DNA of 64,000 nucleotides from Roseateles sp. (GTDB lineage: Bacteria; Pseudomonadota; Gammaproteobacteria; Burkholderiales; Burkholderiaceae_C), in contig JAEUPJ010000035.1 of assembly GCA_016790285.1 (NCBI GenBank), positions 1 to 64,000 on the forward strand. The letters run 5' to 3'. The notes beneath the pieces were generated by a model. The model saw only the letters and a list, made by a program, of their open reading frames with translations. It did not search any database and was not told where the DNA came from. This document shows, in pieces, positions 18,146 to 26,048 of the stretch. The translations under genes were made by a program, and so were the position numbers. The number at the start of each line of letters is the position of its first letter. Positions within the stretch are counted from its first letter, which is position 1.

Positions 18146-18750
18146 CCGCGCGCGGCGAGCTGGCGCTCCAGTTCGGCGATGCGCTCGTCGCGCTGCTGCA
18201 GCGCGGCCTGCACATCGGCCGCGTCGAAGCGCTGCGGGATGTGCTGCGGGCAGTTGCGGTCCCAGGCCTGGACCTCGAACAGCACCACCTGCTCGGGCCG
18301 CGCGGCGTAGCCGGTGGGCATCAGGCGCGCCAGCAATGCGTGGTCGCCCTCCACGACCCGCGCCCGGCCCCAGATCTTGGTGCGCCGTCGCCGTGCGTAG
18401 TCGATGAGGAACAGGAAGGCCCGCGGGTTCTCGGCCAGGTTGCCCTGGGTGATGTACTGGCGGTTGCCGGCGAAGTCGGCGAAGGCGATCGTGTGCTCGT
18501 CCAGCACCCGCAGGAACCCGGGCGGCCCGCCGCGGTGCTGCACATAGGGCTGGCCCTCGGCGCTGGCGGTGGCCAGCATCACGCTGACCTGCGATTCGAT
18601 CTCGGCCTTCAGCTCGGGCGTGATGTCGCTGTCCCAGCCGCCCGAGGCCTCCATGCGGGCGTAGCCGCCGCGCGAGCCCTTGCGGGCCTGGATGGCCTTG
18701 ACGGCGGGCGTGAAGGCGACGTCGCTGGGCGGGGTGAAGGGCGTGGTCAT
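18142..18750 (-). CDS. Pyridoxamine 5'-phosphate oxidase-like flavin protein
   Basis: The 202-residue protein has the split-barrel FMN-binding fold (YVQHRGGPPGFLRVLDEHTIAFADFAGNRQYITQGNL near residues 68-108, and IDYARRRRTKIWGRARVVEGD). Members of this PNPOx-like group are often flavin reductases or F420/FMN oxidoreductases rather than vitamin B6 enzymes. A short coiled C-terminus (ALQQRDERIAELERQLAARG) is visible. It starts 2 nt after the DUF1348 stop on the same strand, and probably belongs to one operon with that gene and the CMD-family gene, divergent from a LysR gene. Confidence 0.85.
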   Translation of the reverse strand: MTTPFTPPSDVAFTPAVKAIQARKGSRGGYARMEASGGWDSDITPELKAEIESQVSVMLATASAEGQPYVQHRGGPPGFLRVLDEHTIAFADFAGNRQYITQGNLAENPRAFLFLIDYARRRRTKIWGRARVVEGDHALLARLMPTGYAARPEQVVLFEVQAWDRNCPQHIPQRFDAADVQAALQQRDERIAELERQLAARG

Positions 18751-18752
18751 GG

Positions 18753-19225
18753 CTAGAGCCCCAGGTCGGTGAGGGAAGGGTGGTCATCCGGCCGGCGGCC
18801 GCTGTCGCCGCGAGGCCAATGGAACAGGCGTTCTTCCGCCGTGATCGCCACGTCGTTGATGCTCGCGTGGCGGGTGTGCATCAGGCCCTGCGGTTGAACG
18901 CCCAGTTCTCGTTGCCATGGCTGCGCCACCATTGGCCGGCAGCGTCGTGCCATTCGTAGACAAAGCGCACGGCGATGCGGTCGTCGCTGAAGGCCCAGAG
19001 TTCCTTGATGAGCCGGTAGTCGTGCTCGCGTGCCCACTTGGCCGCGAGGAAGGTCTCGATCTGTGCCCGCCCGTTGACGAACTGCGAGCGGTTGCGCCAG
19101 CGGCTGTCGGGGGTGTAGGCCAGGGCGACGCGGGCGGGGTCGCGGCTGTTCCAGGCATCTTCGGCCAGGCGCACCTTCTGGGCGGCAGTGGTCAGCGAGA
19201 ACGGCGGGAAGGGTGGGCGGGACAT
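18753..19225 (-). pseudogene. DUF1348 (NTF2-like) gene with a single-base frameshift
   Basis: The first 114 residues ([30 protein letters not shown]... [13 protein letters not shown]) match the DUF1348 N-terminus, then the frame stops at 18881. The rest of the family sequence, [27 protein letters not shown] and [14 protein letters not shown], continues in another frame down to a TAG at 18753. Between F-N and G-L-M there are five bases where six are expected, so one base seems lost near 18887-18893. A corrected product would be about 157 residues, the usual size. It is either a real inactivating deletion or a sequencing error. Confidence 0.85.
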
Positions 19226-19289
19226 GGCAACTCCTGTGGGGATGGGCGCGCCGCGCGGGTGGTGCTGCGGCGCGCCGTGCGTGCAGCGC

Positions 19290-19838
19290 TCAGGCCGCCA
19301 GCGGCTGGGCTTCGGGGAAGTCGATCACCGTGCGGGCGACTTCGTTGATGTAGTTCGTCCAGGTGTTGAGGGCGACGTGCTGGACGATCTCGACGATCTG
19401 GCCGTCGTCGTAGCCGGCAGCGCGCACGGCCGCCACGTCGGCGTCGGAGACATGGCCGCGCTGCGTCGCCACGCGGGCCGCGAAGCGCACGGCCGCGTCG
19501 GCCTGGGCGTCGTGGGAGCGACCTTCGCGGTTGGCGGCGATCTCGGCGTCGCTGAGCTTGGCGACGTGGCTGCCCAGGTAGCTGTGCGCGGCCAGGCAAT
19601 AGCCACAGGCATTGATCTGCGCCACCGCCAGCGCGATGCGTTCGCGGGTGGGCGCCGGCAGGCGGCCCTTGGCCAGCGCGCCGCTCATGCCGAGGTAGCC
19701 CTCCAGGGCGGCCGGGCTGTTGGCCACCATGCGGAACAGGTTGGGCACGGAGCCGATCTGGCGGTTGACGGCCTGCAGCAGCGGGCGGGCGGCCTCGGGC
19801 GCGGTGTCGATGGAGGCGGGGGTGGCGATGCGGGTCAT
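19290..19838 (-). CDS. Carboxymuconolactone decarboxylase-family / AhpD-like protein
   Basis: The 182-residue all-helical protein has the peroxidase-related CxxC motif ([14 protein letters not shown] near residues 75-88), followed by [30 protein letters not shown]. Relatives reduce peroxides via the CxxC and a nearby histidine. It probably leads a minus-strand operon with the DUF1348 remnant and the PNPOx-like gene. A divergent LysR gene begins 136 nt away and is the likely regulator. Confidence 0.88.
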   Translation of the reverse strand: MTRIATPASIDTAPEAARPLLQAVNRQIGSVPNLFRMVANSPAALEGYLGMSGALAKGRLPAPTRERIALAVAQINACGYCLAAHSYLGSHVAKLSDAEIAANREGRSHDAQADAAVRFAARVATQRGHVSDADVAAVRAAGYDDGQIVEIVQHVALNTWTNYINEVARTVIDFPEAQPLAA

Positions 19839-19974
19839 GGGGTGTCCTGGGTGGTGAGTTGAGTGGTTGCGGAGCCGGTGGCCGGCCGGTGACGAGAATG
19901 TAGAAACTTGCAGCCACGCGCACTAGCCGGCAGGATTCGGAATCTTTGTTCCAGAAATTGAGAGAGTGAGCCGC

Positions 19975-20955
19975 ATGGACCGCTTCGACGCGATGACGGT
20001 ATTCGTGACGATTGCCGAGGCGGGGAGCCTGTCGGCCGCAGCGCGGCGGCTCGAGCAGCCGCTCGCGACGGTGAGCCGCAAGCTCGCCCAACTGGAGGCC
20101 CAGCTCAAGGCGCGGCTGATCGCCCGCTCCACGCGGCGCCTGGAGCTGACCGACGCGGGCCGCGATTACCTCGAAGCCAGCCGCCAGATCCTCGAGCGCG
20201 TGGACGAAGCCGAGCGCGCCGCCGCCGGGGCCTACGTCCGCCCGCACGGCCGGCTTGTCATCTCGGCACCCGTGGTGTTCGGCCGGCTGCACCTGCTGCC
20301 GGTCGTCGTCGAGTTCCTGCGCGAGTTCCCCGACGTGGACGTGCGGCTCATCCAGGCCGACCGCGTCGTCAACCTGCTGGAGGAGCATGTCGACCTGGCG
20401 CTGCGCATCGGCGAGCTGGCCGATGGCGCCCTGGTGGCCACGCGGGTGGGCGAGATCCGGCGGGTCGCGTGCGCGAGCCCGGCCTACCTCGCGGCCCACG
20501 GCCGGCCGCGTGTGCCGGCGGACCTGGCCGGCCATGCCTGCATCAGCTTCGAGAGCCTGATGTCGTCCAGCCGCTGGGCCTTCCCCGGCGAGGTCGTGGA
20601 GGTGCACTCGCGCCTGAGCGTGACGACGGCCGAGGCCGCCATCGCCGCCGCGCAGATGGACCTGGGCGTGGCGCGGGTGCTGTCCTACCAGGTGGCCGAG
20701 GCGCTGCAGTCCGGCGCGCTGGTGCGGGTGCTGCCCGAGCACGAGCCGGCGCCGGTGCCCGTGAGCCTGGTCTACCCCGGCCAGGGGCGGCTGCCGGCCA
20801 AGTGCCGCGCCTTCATCGACCATGCCGCGCCGCGGCTGCGCGAGCGGCTCGCGGGGCTCAGCCCTGCCGTGTCCAGTCCATCGACCAGTCCAGCGCCCAC
20901 GTCCGCCCGCCGTCGCGCGAGGCGCCCTGCTGCCAGCGGCAGCTCGCCGGCGTGA
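19975..20955 (+). CDS. LysR-family transcriptional regulator
   Basis: The 326-residue product has an N-terminal winged helix (MDRFDAMTVFVTIAEAGSLS, residues 1-60) and a substrate-binding domain (about 90-290). ATG 19975 is chosen; an in-frame GTG lies at 19966. Divergence from the AhpD-like/PNPOx-like operon suggests it controls that operon. The last 30 or so residues (SPAVSSPSTSPAPTSARRRARRP...) are Ser/Pro/Arg-rich, unlike the family, and are read across the 3' end of the convergent gene for 98 nt. This tail looks like a recent loss of the normal stop. Confidence 0.9.
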   Translation: MDRFDAMTVFVTIAEAGSLSAAARRLEQPLATVSRKLAQLEAQLKARLIARSTRRLELTDAGRDYLEASRQILERVDEAERAAAGAYVRPHGRLVISAPVVFGRLHLLPVVVEFLREFPDVDVRLIQADRVVNLLEEHVDLALRIGELADGALVATRVGEIRRVACASPAYLAAHGRPRVPADLAGHACISFESLMSSSRWAFPGEVVEVHSRLSVTTAEAAIAAAQMDLGVARVLSYQVAEALQSGALVRVLPEHEPAPVPVSLVYPGQGRLPAKCRAFIDHAAPRLRERLAGLSPAVSSPSTSPAPTSARRRARRPAASGSSPA

Positions 20956-21460
20956 TGCGGTCCCAGACGCTGCGGTAGATCACCTTCACACCGGGCGCGG
21001 CGGGGTCGTCCTCCTCGCTCTGGAAGATGCCCGCGCCGCCCTCGAAGCTGCCCGGCAGGCCCTCGCCGCCCAGCGCGCCGGAGGCGGCGTTGACCCAGAA
21101 GTCCGACCAGCGCGCGGCCTTCACGTCCAGCAGCCGCAGGCCCAGGCCGCTGAAGCCGCGTGCCGGGATGCGCAGCTCCTCCACGCTGCACACGCCCGCG
21201 AGCAGCGCGTGCACGGTGGCCTCGCCCTCGAAGACGTCCCAACCGCCAGGCGCACCGGCGCGGCGCTTGTGGTTGAGGATCTTCCAGCGGCCGGTGAGGA
21301 AGTCGAAGTCGCCGGGCTTGCCGGGCGTGCGGGTGGCGGGCAGCGGCCCGGTCATCGCGGGCCCCGGCTGGGGCTCGGCGGGTGTGGCGTGGGCGGCGGG
21401 CGCCAGCGCCAGGGCGGCGGCGGCTTGCAGCAGGCGGCGGCGGTCGGGGTCGTCGGTCAT
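20858..21460 (-). CDS. Exported protein of unknown function (DUF1579-like)
   Basis: The 200-residue protein has an N-terminal export signal with arginines (MTDDPDRRRLLQAAAALALAPAAHA), Tat- or Sec-type. The body contains DFDFLTGRWKILNHKR and WSDFWVNAASGALGGEGLPG, which resembles the DUF1579-type beta-barrel (recollection, moderate). It diverges from the WYL regulator gene across 85 nt containing a CATGAC-N7-GTCATG inverted repeat, so it is a likely target of that regulator. Its 3' 98 nt overlap the LysR gene tail on the other strand. Confidence 0.7.
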   Translation of the reverse strand: MTDDPDRRRLLQAAAALALAPAAHATPAEPQPGPAMTGPLPATRTPGKPGDFDFLTGRWKILNHKRRAGAPGGWDVFEGEATVHALLAGVCSVEELRIPARGFSGLGLRLLDVKAARWSDFWVNAASGALGGEGLPGSFEGGAGIFQSEEDDPAAPGVKVIYRSVWDRITPASCRWQQGASRDGGRTWALDWSMDWTRQG

Positions 21461-21504
21461 GGGGGTCTCCTCAAGTCATGAGGGGCGCATGCTGCGCGGC
21501 ATGA

Positions 21505-21523
21505 CATGACAGCCAGCGTCATG
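21505..21523. promoter_or_regulatory. Candidate operator between WYL regulator and DUF1579-like gene
   Basis: Perfect 6-bp inverted repeat CATGAC-N7-GTCATG, 23 bp before the WYL regulator start. The left half is preceded by another overlapping CATGAC copy at 21500-21505. Position in the divergent gap suits autoregulation, but no binding is shown. Confidence 0.45.
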
Positions 21524-21545
21524 TTTTCGGCGCACACTGCCAGCC

Positions 21546-22517
21546 ATGCGCGCGAGCCGGTTGCTGTCCATCCTGATCCTGCTGCAGCTGCGCCCGCAGA
21601 TCACGGCGCCGGCACTGGCGCGCGAGTTCGAGGTGTCCGTGCGCACCATCCTGCGCGACATCGACGAGCTCTCGGCCGCGGGCGTGCCGGTCTATGCCGA
21701 GCGCGGCCGCGGCGGCGGCTTCCGGCTGCGCGAGGGGTTTGCCACGCGGCTCAACGGGTTGCTGGGCGACGAGGCGCAGGCGCTGCCGCTGCTGGGCCTG
21801 CCGGGTGCCGCGAGCGAGCTGGGGCTCGGCGGCGCGTCGCAGCGGCTGCGGCTCAAGCTGCAATCGGCCCTGCCCGGCGACACCGCGGCGCTGGCCGGCC
21901 GGCTGCAGGCGCGGCTGCACGTGGACCCGCTGGACTGGTACCAGGGCGGCGAGCCGGCGGTGCACCTCCCGGCCCTGGCGCAGGCGGTGCTGGAGTGCCG
22001 GCGTGTTGAGCTGCGCTACCTGAGCTGGAAGGGCGAGCGGCAGTGGCAGGCCGAGCCGCTCGGGCTCGTGCTCAAGAGCGGGGCCTGGTACGCCGTCGTG
22101 CGGGCTGGCGCGCGCACCATGACGCTGAAGGTCACCAACATCCAGTCGCTGACCGTGGCTGACGAGACGTTCGAGCGGCCTGCGGACTTCGAACTCGCCC
22201 CGTGGTGGCAGGCGTCGATGCAGCGCTTCGAGCGCGAGCTGCGGCCCGGGACGGCGCTGCTGCGCGTGACGGCCGAGGGCCGGCGGCGGCTGGCCGAGAA
22301 GGGCAGCTATGCGGCGCAGGCGGTGGCCGCAGCGGTGCCGGAGAAGCCCGCGGGCGAGCGGCAGTGGGCGCGCGTGAAGCTGCCCATCGAGAGCACCGGG
22401 CAGGCCGCGCGGCTGGTGCTGTCGCTGGCCCCCGAGGCGCAGGTGCTGGAGCCGGCCGAGGTGCGGGTGCAGGTGGCCGAGTGGGCGACGGAGCTGGTAG
22501 GGCAGCACCGCGGTTGA
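21546..22517 (+). CDS. YafY-type transcriptional regulator (HTH plus WYL domain)
   Basis: The 323-residue product has an N-terminal winged helix (LSILILLQLRPQITAPALAREFEVSVRTILRDIDELSAAGVPVYAERG, residues 6-55), a WYL ligand-sensing domain (about 125-215, PLGLVLKSGAWYAVVRAG) and a WCX-like C-terminus. WYL domains bind ligands such as oligonucleotides or small molecules; which one applies here is unknown. Divergent to the exported DUF1579-like gene with an inverted repeat between them. Confidence 0.9.
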   Translation: MRASRLLSILILLQLRPQITAPALAREFEVSVRTILRDIDELSAAGVPVYAERGRGGGFRLREGFATRLNGLLGDEAQALPLLGLPGAASELGLGGASQRLRLKLQSALPGDTAALAGRLQARLHVDPLDWYQGGEPAVHLPALAQAVLECRRVELRYLSWKGERQWQAEPLGLVLKSGAWYAVVRAGARTMTLKVTNIQSLTVADETFERPADFELAPWWQASMQRFERELRPGTALLRVTAEGRRRLAEKGSYAAQAVAAAVPEKPAGERQWARVKLPIESTGQAARLVLSLAPEAQVLEPAEVRVQVAEWATELVGQHRG

Positions 22518-22549
22518 AGGTGCGTGGCAGGGGGGGGCTGGACACGGCC

Positions 22550-22597
22550 TTGTAGCACTGAGGGGGCGGGGCAGGCGGGTCGCGACCCGCCCTACAG
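22550..22597. repeat. REP-like palindrome between convergent genes
   Basis: A perfect 18-bp palindrome (GGCGGGTCG/CGACCCGCC, 22574-22591) is flanked by outer arms TGTAG (about 22551) and CTACA. It fills the gap between the WYL regulator and ddpX, where it could end transcription from both sides. GTAGG-GCGGG palindromes of this style are a known form of bacterial REP element. No T-run follows, so it is not a canonical terminator. Confidence 0.55.
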
Positions 22598-23206
22598 CAC
22601 TCTCGGCAGGTCGCGGCGCACGGCCACGCGGTCTCCGTAGTCGAAATGCCACCACTCGGTGGCAATGCCCTGGAAGCCCGCCTCGCGCATGGCCGCGCGC
22701 AGCCAGCCGCGCTCCACCAGCTGCGCCGCCGTCAGCAGGCCCTGCGCGAGGTGCTCGGCCTCGTGGTCGGGGTGGGAGGCGAGCGTCATCTCGTCGAAGC
22801 CCGAGCCCATGTCGACCTCGCGGCCGGCCGGGTCCAGCACGGTGAGGTCCACCGCCATGCCGAAGCTGTGGATGGAGCCGCGCTCGGGCGGGGCGAGGTA
22901 CATCGTCAACGGCGTGCCCTGCAGCTCGTCCCACAGGCGCTGCTGCACGCGCTGCGGGCGCAGGGCGTCGAGCACGCGCAGCCGGTAGCCCGGGCGGCGG
23001 GCGTGCAGCCAGGCGGCGGCATGCTCCAGCGCGTCGGCCGCCTCGCGGCGCAACCAGGCGCAGTCGATGCCGGCATAGACGTCGTGGCCGACGAAGTTGT
23101 CGGCGCTGGCGTAGCGCAGGTCCACGTCGATGCCGTGGCGCAGGCTCGCCAGGCGCCGGAAGTGCGGGTGGGCGGCGATGTCTTCGATGCGGACGGGTTC
23201 GGCCAT
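22592..23206 (-). CDS. ddpX: D-alanyl-D-alanine dipeptidase, VanX/DdpX type (M15D)
   Basis: Zinc dipeptidase that hydrolyses D-Ala-D-Ala. The 204-residue product has R83 (LDALRPQ), zinc ligands H113 and D120 (GSIHSFGMAVDLT), catalytic E184 and zinc ligand H187 (TEWWHFDY). No signal peptide, so cytoplasmic. ATG 23206 is chosen because the longer frame to 23614 is an Arg/Pro-rich shadow of the LysR gene. It lies 11 nt after the LysR stop on the same strand, with a peptide-binding protein gene further upstream, so use of D-Ala-D-Ala as nutrient is more likely than vancomycin resistance. No vanH/vanA genes are present. Confidence 0.92.
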   Translation of the reverse strand: MAEPVRIEDIAAHPHFRRLASLRHGIDVDLRYASADNFVGHDVYAGIDCAWLRREAADALEHAAAWLHARRPGYRLRVLDALRPQRVQQRLWDELQGTPLTMYLAPPERGSIHSFGMAVDLTVLDPAGREVDMGSGFDEMTLASHPDHEAEHLAQGLLTAAQLVERGWLRAAMREAGFQGIATEWWHFDYGDRVAVRRDLPRVL

Positions 23207-23217
23207 CAGGTCAGTGG

Positions 23218-24117
23218 TCAGGGCAGGCGGGAGAGGTGTTCGTGGGCCGCGGCGGTGATGAACTTGACCAGCCGGCGCGAGGCCTGGCCGAGCGGCGCGC
23301 TGGCGGCGCTGAGCAGGTAGAGCTGCACCGGCACGGTGGGCGCGAGGGGCCGCACGCGCACCTTGCTCGCGTCGGCGCTGGCGGCGGTGAAGGGGTCCAC
23401 CAGCGTCATGCCCACGCCCGCCTCCACGAGCGCGCGGGCGAGCTGGTAGGTCTGCACCGTGATGCGGCTGGCCAGCGGCTGGCCGAGGGCTTCGCCCGCG
23501 TGGTGCAGCAGGCCGGCGAGCGGGTCGTCGCTTTGCAGGCCGACGATCTCGGTGCGGATGTCCGCCAGCCCGAGCGGGCCCTCGCCCTGGGCCTCGGCGC
23601 TGCCCAGCGGGCACAGCGCCACCATCGCGCCGGAGGCGATGACTTCGGCCTTGATGCCGGGGTGGCGCGGGTCCTGCAGCGACAGGGCGAGGTCGGCCTC
23701 ACCCAGCAGCAGTGCCGAGACGATCTCGCGGGTGTGGTGCGTGGCCAGCGAGCAGTTGGCGTTGGGGTAGGCCTTGCACCAGGGCGTCATGGCCGCCGGC
23801 ACGATGGCCATGGCCAGGGCCGGGGTGGCGACGAGCCGCACCTGCTCGCTCTCGCCGCTCTTGAGGTTGGCCGCCAGGCGCCGGATGCCGACGAGGTCGC
23901 GGTTGAGCTTGTCGATCTCGACGAACAGCCGCTGCGCCTCGGGCGTGGGGTAGAGCTTGCCGCGCACGCGGTCGAAAAGCGGCATGCCCAGTTGCAGCTC
24001 GCAGTGCTGCAGCACCTTGGTGACGGCAGGCTGCGAGATGTGCAGCAGCTGTGCCGCGCCGCTGATGGTGCCGGCCTGCATGATGGCGTGAAAAACCTCG
24101 ATATGCCTCAAGCGCAC
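23218..24117 (-). CDS. LysR-family transcriptional regulator
   Basis: The 299-residue regulator has helix-turn-helix LRHIEVFHAIMQAGTISGAA...SQPAVTKVL (residues 2-50) and a LysR substrate-binding domain. The start is a GTG at 24117; the frame upstream to 24267 only reads through the repeat element. It sits between the peptide-binding protein gene and ddpX on one strand and is their likely regulator. A T-N11-A site lies upstream of the binding-protein gene. Confidence 0.88.
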   Translation of the reverse strand: MRLRHIEVFHAIMQAGTISGAAQLLHISQPAVTKVLQHCELQLGMPLFDRVRGKLYPTPEAQRLFVEIDKLNRDLVGIRRLAANLKSGESEQVRLVATPALAMAIVPAAMTPWCKAYPNANCSLATHHTREIVSALLLGEADLALSLQDPRHPGIKAEVIASGAMVALCPLGSAEAQGEGPLGLADIRTEIVGLQSDDPLAGLLHHAGEALGQPLASRITVQTYQLARALVEAGVGMTLVDPFTAASADASKVRVRPLAPTVPVQLYLLSAASAPLGQASRRLVKFITAAAHEHLSRLP

Positions 24118-24137
24118 GGCGCGCTCCCCGGCTGAGG

Positions 24138-24227
24138 AACACAGCCACAGAGGCACAGAGGCACAGAGAAACTCAGTCGTCGCCCAAAGCCGACCTCTCG
24201 GTGTCTCTGTGTCTCTGTGGCTGTGTT
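24138..24227. repeat. Dispersed inverted repeat, copy A
   Basis: Left arm 24138-24169 opens AACACAGCCACAGAGG and continues as 8-nt units (CACAGAGG)n; right arm about 24195-24227 is its reverse complement with changes, ending TCTGTGGCTGTGTT. A variable centre of about 25 nt separates the arms. It occupies most of the 118-nt gap between the binding-protein and LysR genes. Copies B, C and D are in the pyrimidine operon. Confidence 0.9.
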
Positions 24228-24235
24228 GAGAGTCC

Positions 24236-25834
24236 TCATTTGCGATACACCCCTTCGAAGTCGACACTGCCGTTCGGCGCCATCTTGAAACCCACCACGT
24301 CCTTGCGGATCGGGATGTAGACGGTGGAGTGCGCCATCGTGATCCACGGCCGCTCGTGCTTGAAGATCTCCTGCGCCTTTTCGTAGAGCGCGATGCGCTT
24401 CTTCGGGTCGGGCGTGGCGCGGGCCTCGTCGATGAGCTTCTCGAACTCGGCGTTGCAGAACTTCACGCCGCTCTTGTTGGCCGCGCAGCTCAGATTGGGC
24501 GTCAGGAAGTCGTCGGCGTCGCCGGTCTCGCCGCTCCAGCCGCTCATGTAGACGTTGTGCTCGCCGTTGTTGGCGCGCTTGAGGTACTCGCCCCACTCGA
24601 AGGTCTTGATGCTGGCCTTCACGCCGATCTTGGCCCAGTCCTGCTGGATGAGCTGGGCCATCAGCTGGCCGTTGGGGTTGGTGGGGCGCTGCACGGGCAG
24701 GGCCCACAGGTCGATCTCGAAGCCGTTGGGAAAGCCGGCCTTGGCCAGCATCGCCTTGGCCTTGGCCGGGTCGAACTCGTTCTTGAGCTTCTTGTTGTAG
24801 CCAGGGATGGCCGGCGGGAAGGCGCTCACGGCCTGCATCGCGTCGCCGCGCGGGAAGAGGGCCTTGAAGATGGCGTCGCGGTCGATGGCGATGTCCAGCG
24901 CCTCGCGCACCTCGCGCTTGTCGGTGGGCGGCTTCTTGAGGTTGAAGCTCAGGTAGGAGATGTTCAGCGCCTGGATCTTCTCGATGCTGACGTTGGGGTT
25001 GTTGGCCAGCGAGGCGACGTCCACGTCACGCAGCGCCGCCGTCACGTGGCACTCGCCGGCGGCGATCTTCTGTACACGCACGTTGGGCTCGCGGCTGATG
25101 CTGAACACGAGCGTCGGCGTGGGCTGCTTGCCGCCCCAGTAGTCGGGGTTGGCGGTCATGCGCAGCACGTCGTCCTTCGCGTAGCTCTTGAACTGAAACG
25201 GTCCCGCGCCCACCGGCTGCACGTTGATCTGGCTGGCCTTGCCTTCCTTGAGCAGCTGCGCGCCGTACTCCGCCGACTGGATGCCCGCCCAGGCGAAGGC
25301 GAAGTTTGCGACGAATGTCACGTTCGGCTGACGAAGCCGGAAACGAATTGTGCGATCGTCGATCTTGTCGATGCCCTCGATCAATTTCGCCAGCCCGAGG
25401 TTCTGCGGGTAGATGAAATTTGCCGGGAAGGCCTTGTTGAACGGGTGGTTCGGGTCGATGAATCGGCTGAAGGTGAACAGCACGTCGTCGGCGTTGAAAT
25501 CCCGCGTGGGCTTGAACCACGGGGTGGTATGGAACTTCACCCCTTCACGCAGCTTGAAGGTGAATGTCCGGGCGTCAGGCGAGATTTCCCAGCTCGTGGC
25601 GAGCTTGGGCGTGAGCTCGGTCGTCGGGCGCTTGAAGCCCAGCAACCCGTCGAACATTTGCGCGCCGACGGTATTGGTGCTGGCACTGTCCCATAAACCA
25701 GGGTCAAAACCTTCGGGGCTGGCGTCGGCGCAGTAAACCAGCGGCTTCCCCTGGGCATGGGCGAGCGGGGCTGAAGCCACCAGGAACAGGGTCGCGAGCG
25801 TTAGCGAAAACGTCTTCATGGCGGGCTTTTTCAT
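24236..25834 (-). CDS. Peptide ABC transporter substrate-binding protein (SBP_bac_5, DppA/DdpA-like)
   Basis: The 532-residue periplasmic protein has a signal peptide (MKTFSLTLATLFLVASAPLAHA after a short lead) and the family-5 pattern: LVYCADASPEGFDPGLWDS, TSWEISPDARTFTFKLREGVKFH, NADDVLFTFSRF, and a C-terminal ERPWITMAHSTVYIP. Start is ATG 25834 or ATG 25819. It is upstream of a LysR gene and ddpX on the same strand, resembling ddpXA of E. coli, which takes up D-Ala-D-Ala. The matching permease and ATPase genes are not in the window, so it must work with an unlinked transporter. Confidence 0.9.
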   Translation of the reverse strand: MKKPAMKTFSLTLATLFLVASAPLAHAQGKPLVYCADASPEGFDPGLWDSASTNTVGAQMFDGLLGFKRPTTELTPKLATSWEISPDARTFTFKLREGVKFHTTPWFKPTRDFNADDVLFTFSRFIDPNHPFNKAFPANFIYPQNLGLAKLIEGIDKIDDRTIRFRLRQPNVTFVANFAFAWAGIQSAEYGAQLLKEGKASQINVQPVGAGPFQFKSYAKDDVLRMTANPDYWGGKQPTPTLVFSISREPNVRVQKIAAGECHVTAALRDVDVASLANNPNVSIEKIQALNISYLSFNLKKPPTDKREVREALDIAIDRDAIFKALFPRGDAMQAVSAFPPAIPGYNKKLKNEFDPAKAKAMLAKAGFPNGFEIDLWALPVQRPTNPNGQLMAQLIQQDWAKIGVKASIKTFEWGEYLKRANNGEHNVYMSGWSGETGDADDFLTPNLSCAANKSGVKFCNAEFEKLIDEARATPDPKKRIALYEKAQEIFKHERPWITMAHSTVYIPIRKDVVGFKMAPNGSVDFEGVYRK

Positions 25835-25901
25835 GGGAGAGACGGGCCTGGATTGTTGGGAGTACGGCAAGCCGCCACAAGGATTTGGGCAGCCGAAACA
25901 C

Positions 25902-25916
25902 ATAACCCAAACTTAT
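25902..25916 (-). promoter_or_regulatory. Candidate LysR-type site (T-N11-A) upstream of the binding-protein gene
   Basis: An AT-rich 15-mer, on the minus strand ATAAG-N5-GTTAT, holds the T-N11-A core (25903-25915), 68 nt before the peptide-binding protein start. That is the usual place for a LysR recognition site. The surrounding sequence is otherwise GC-rich. Confidence 0.4.
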
Positions 25917-26048
25917 ACCTTGGCGCATCCCTAGTTCGTAACGTTTCGCGACGGACTTGTCCTACGACAGCGTCAGAATCCGGCCGCCGACTGTGCCCCC
26001 CTAGTTCCCTCCCGTGTGCAGCGAACCCGCTGCAAGGATTGCTTTGCC

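Noticed and set aside
24118..24267. 50-residue N-terminal extension of the LysR protein
   Set aside because: Translated from repeat copy A; the GTG at 24117 gives the normal LysR N-terminus.
22592..25834. Vancomycin-resistance cluster because of the VanX-like gene
   Set aside because: No vanH, vanA or vanRS homologues; the neighbouring peptide-binding protein suggests nutrient use as in ddp operons.
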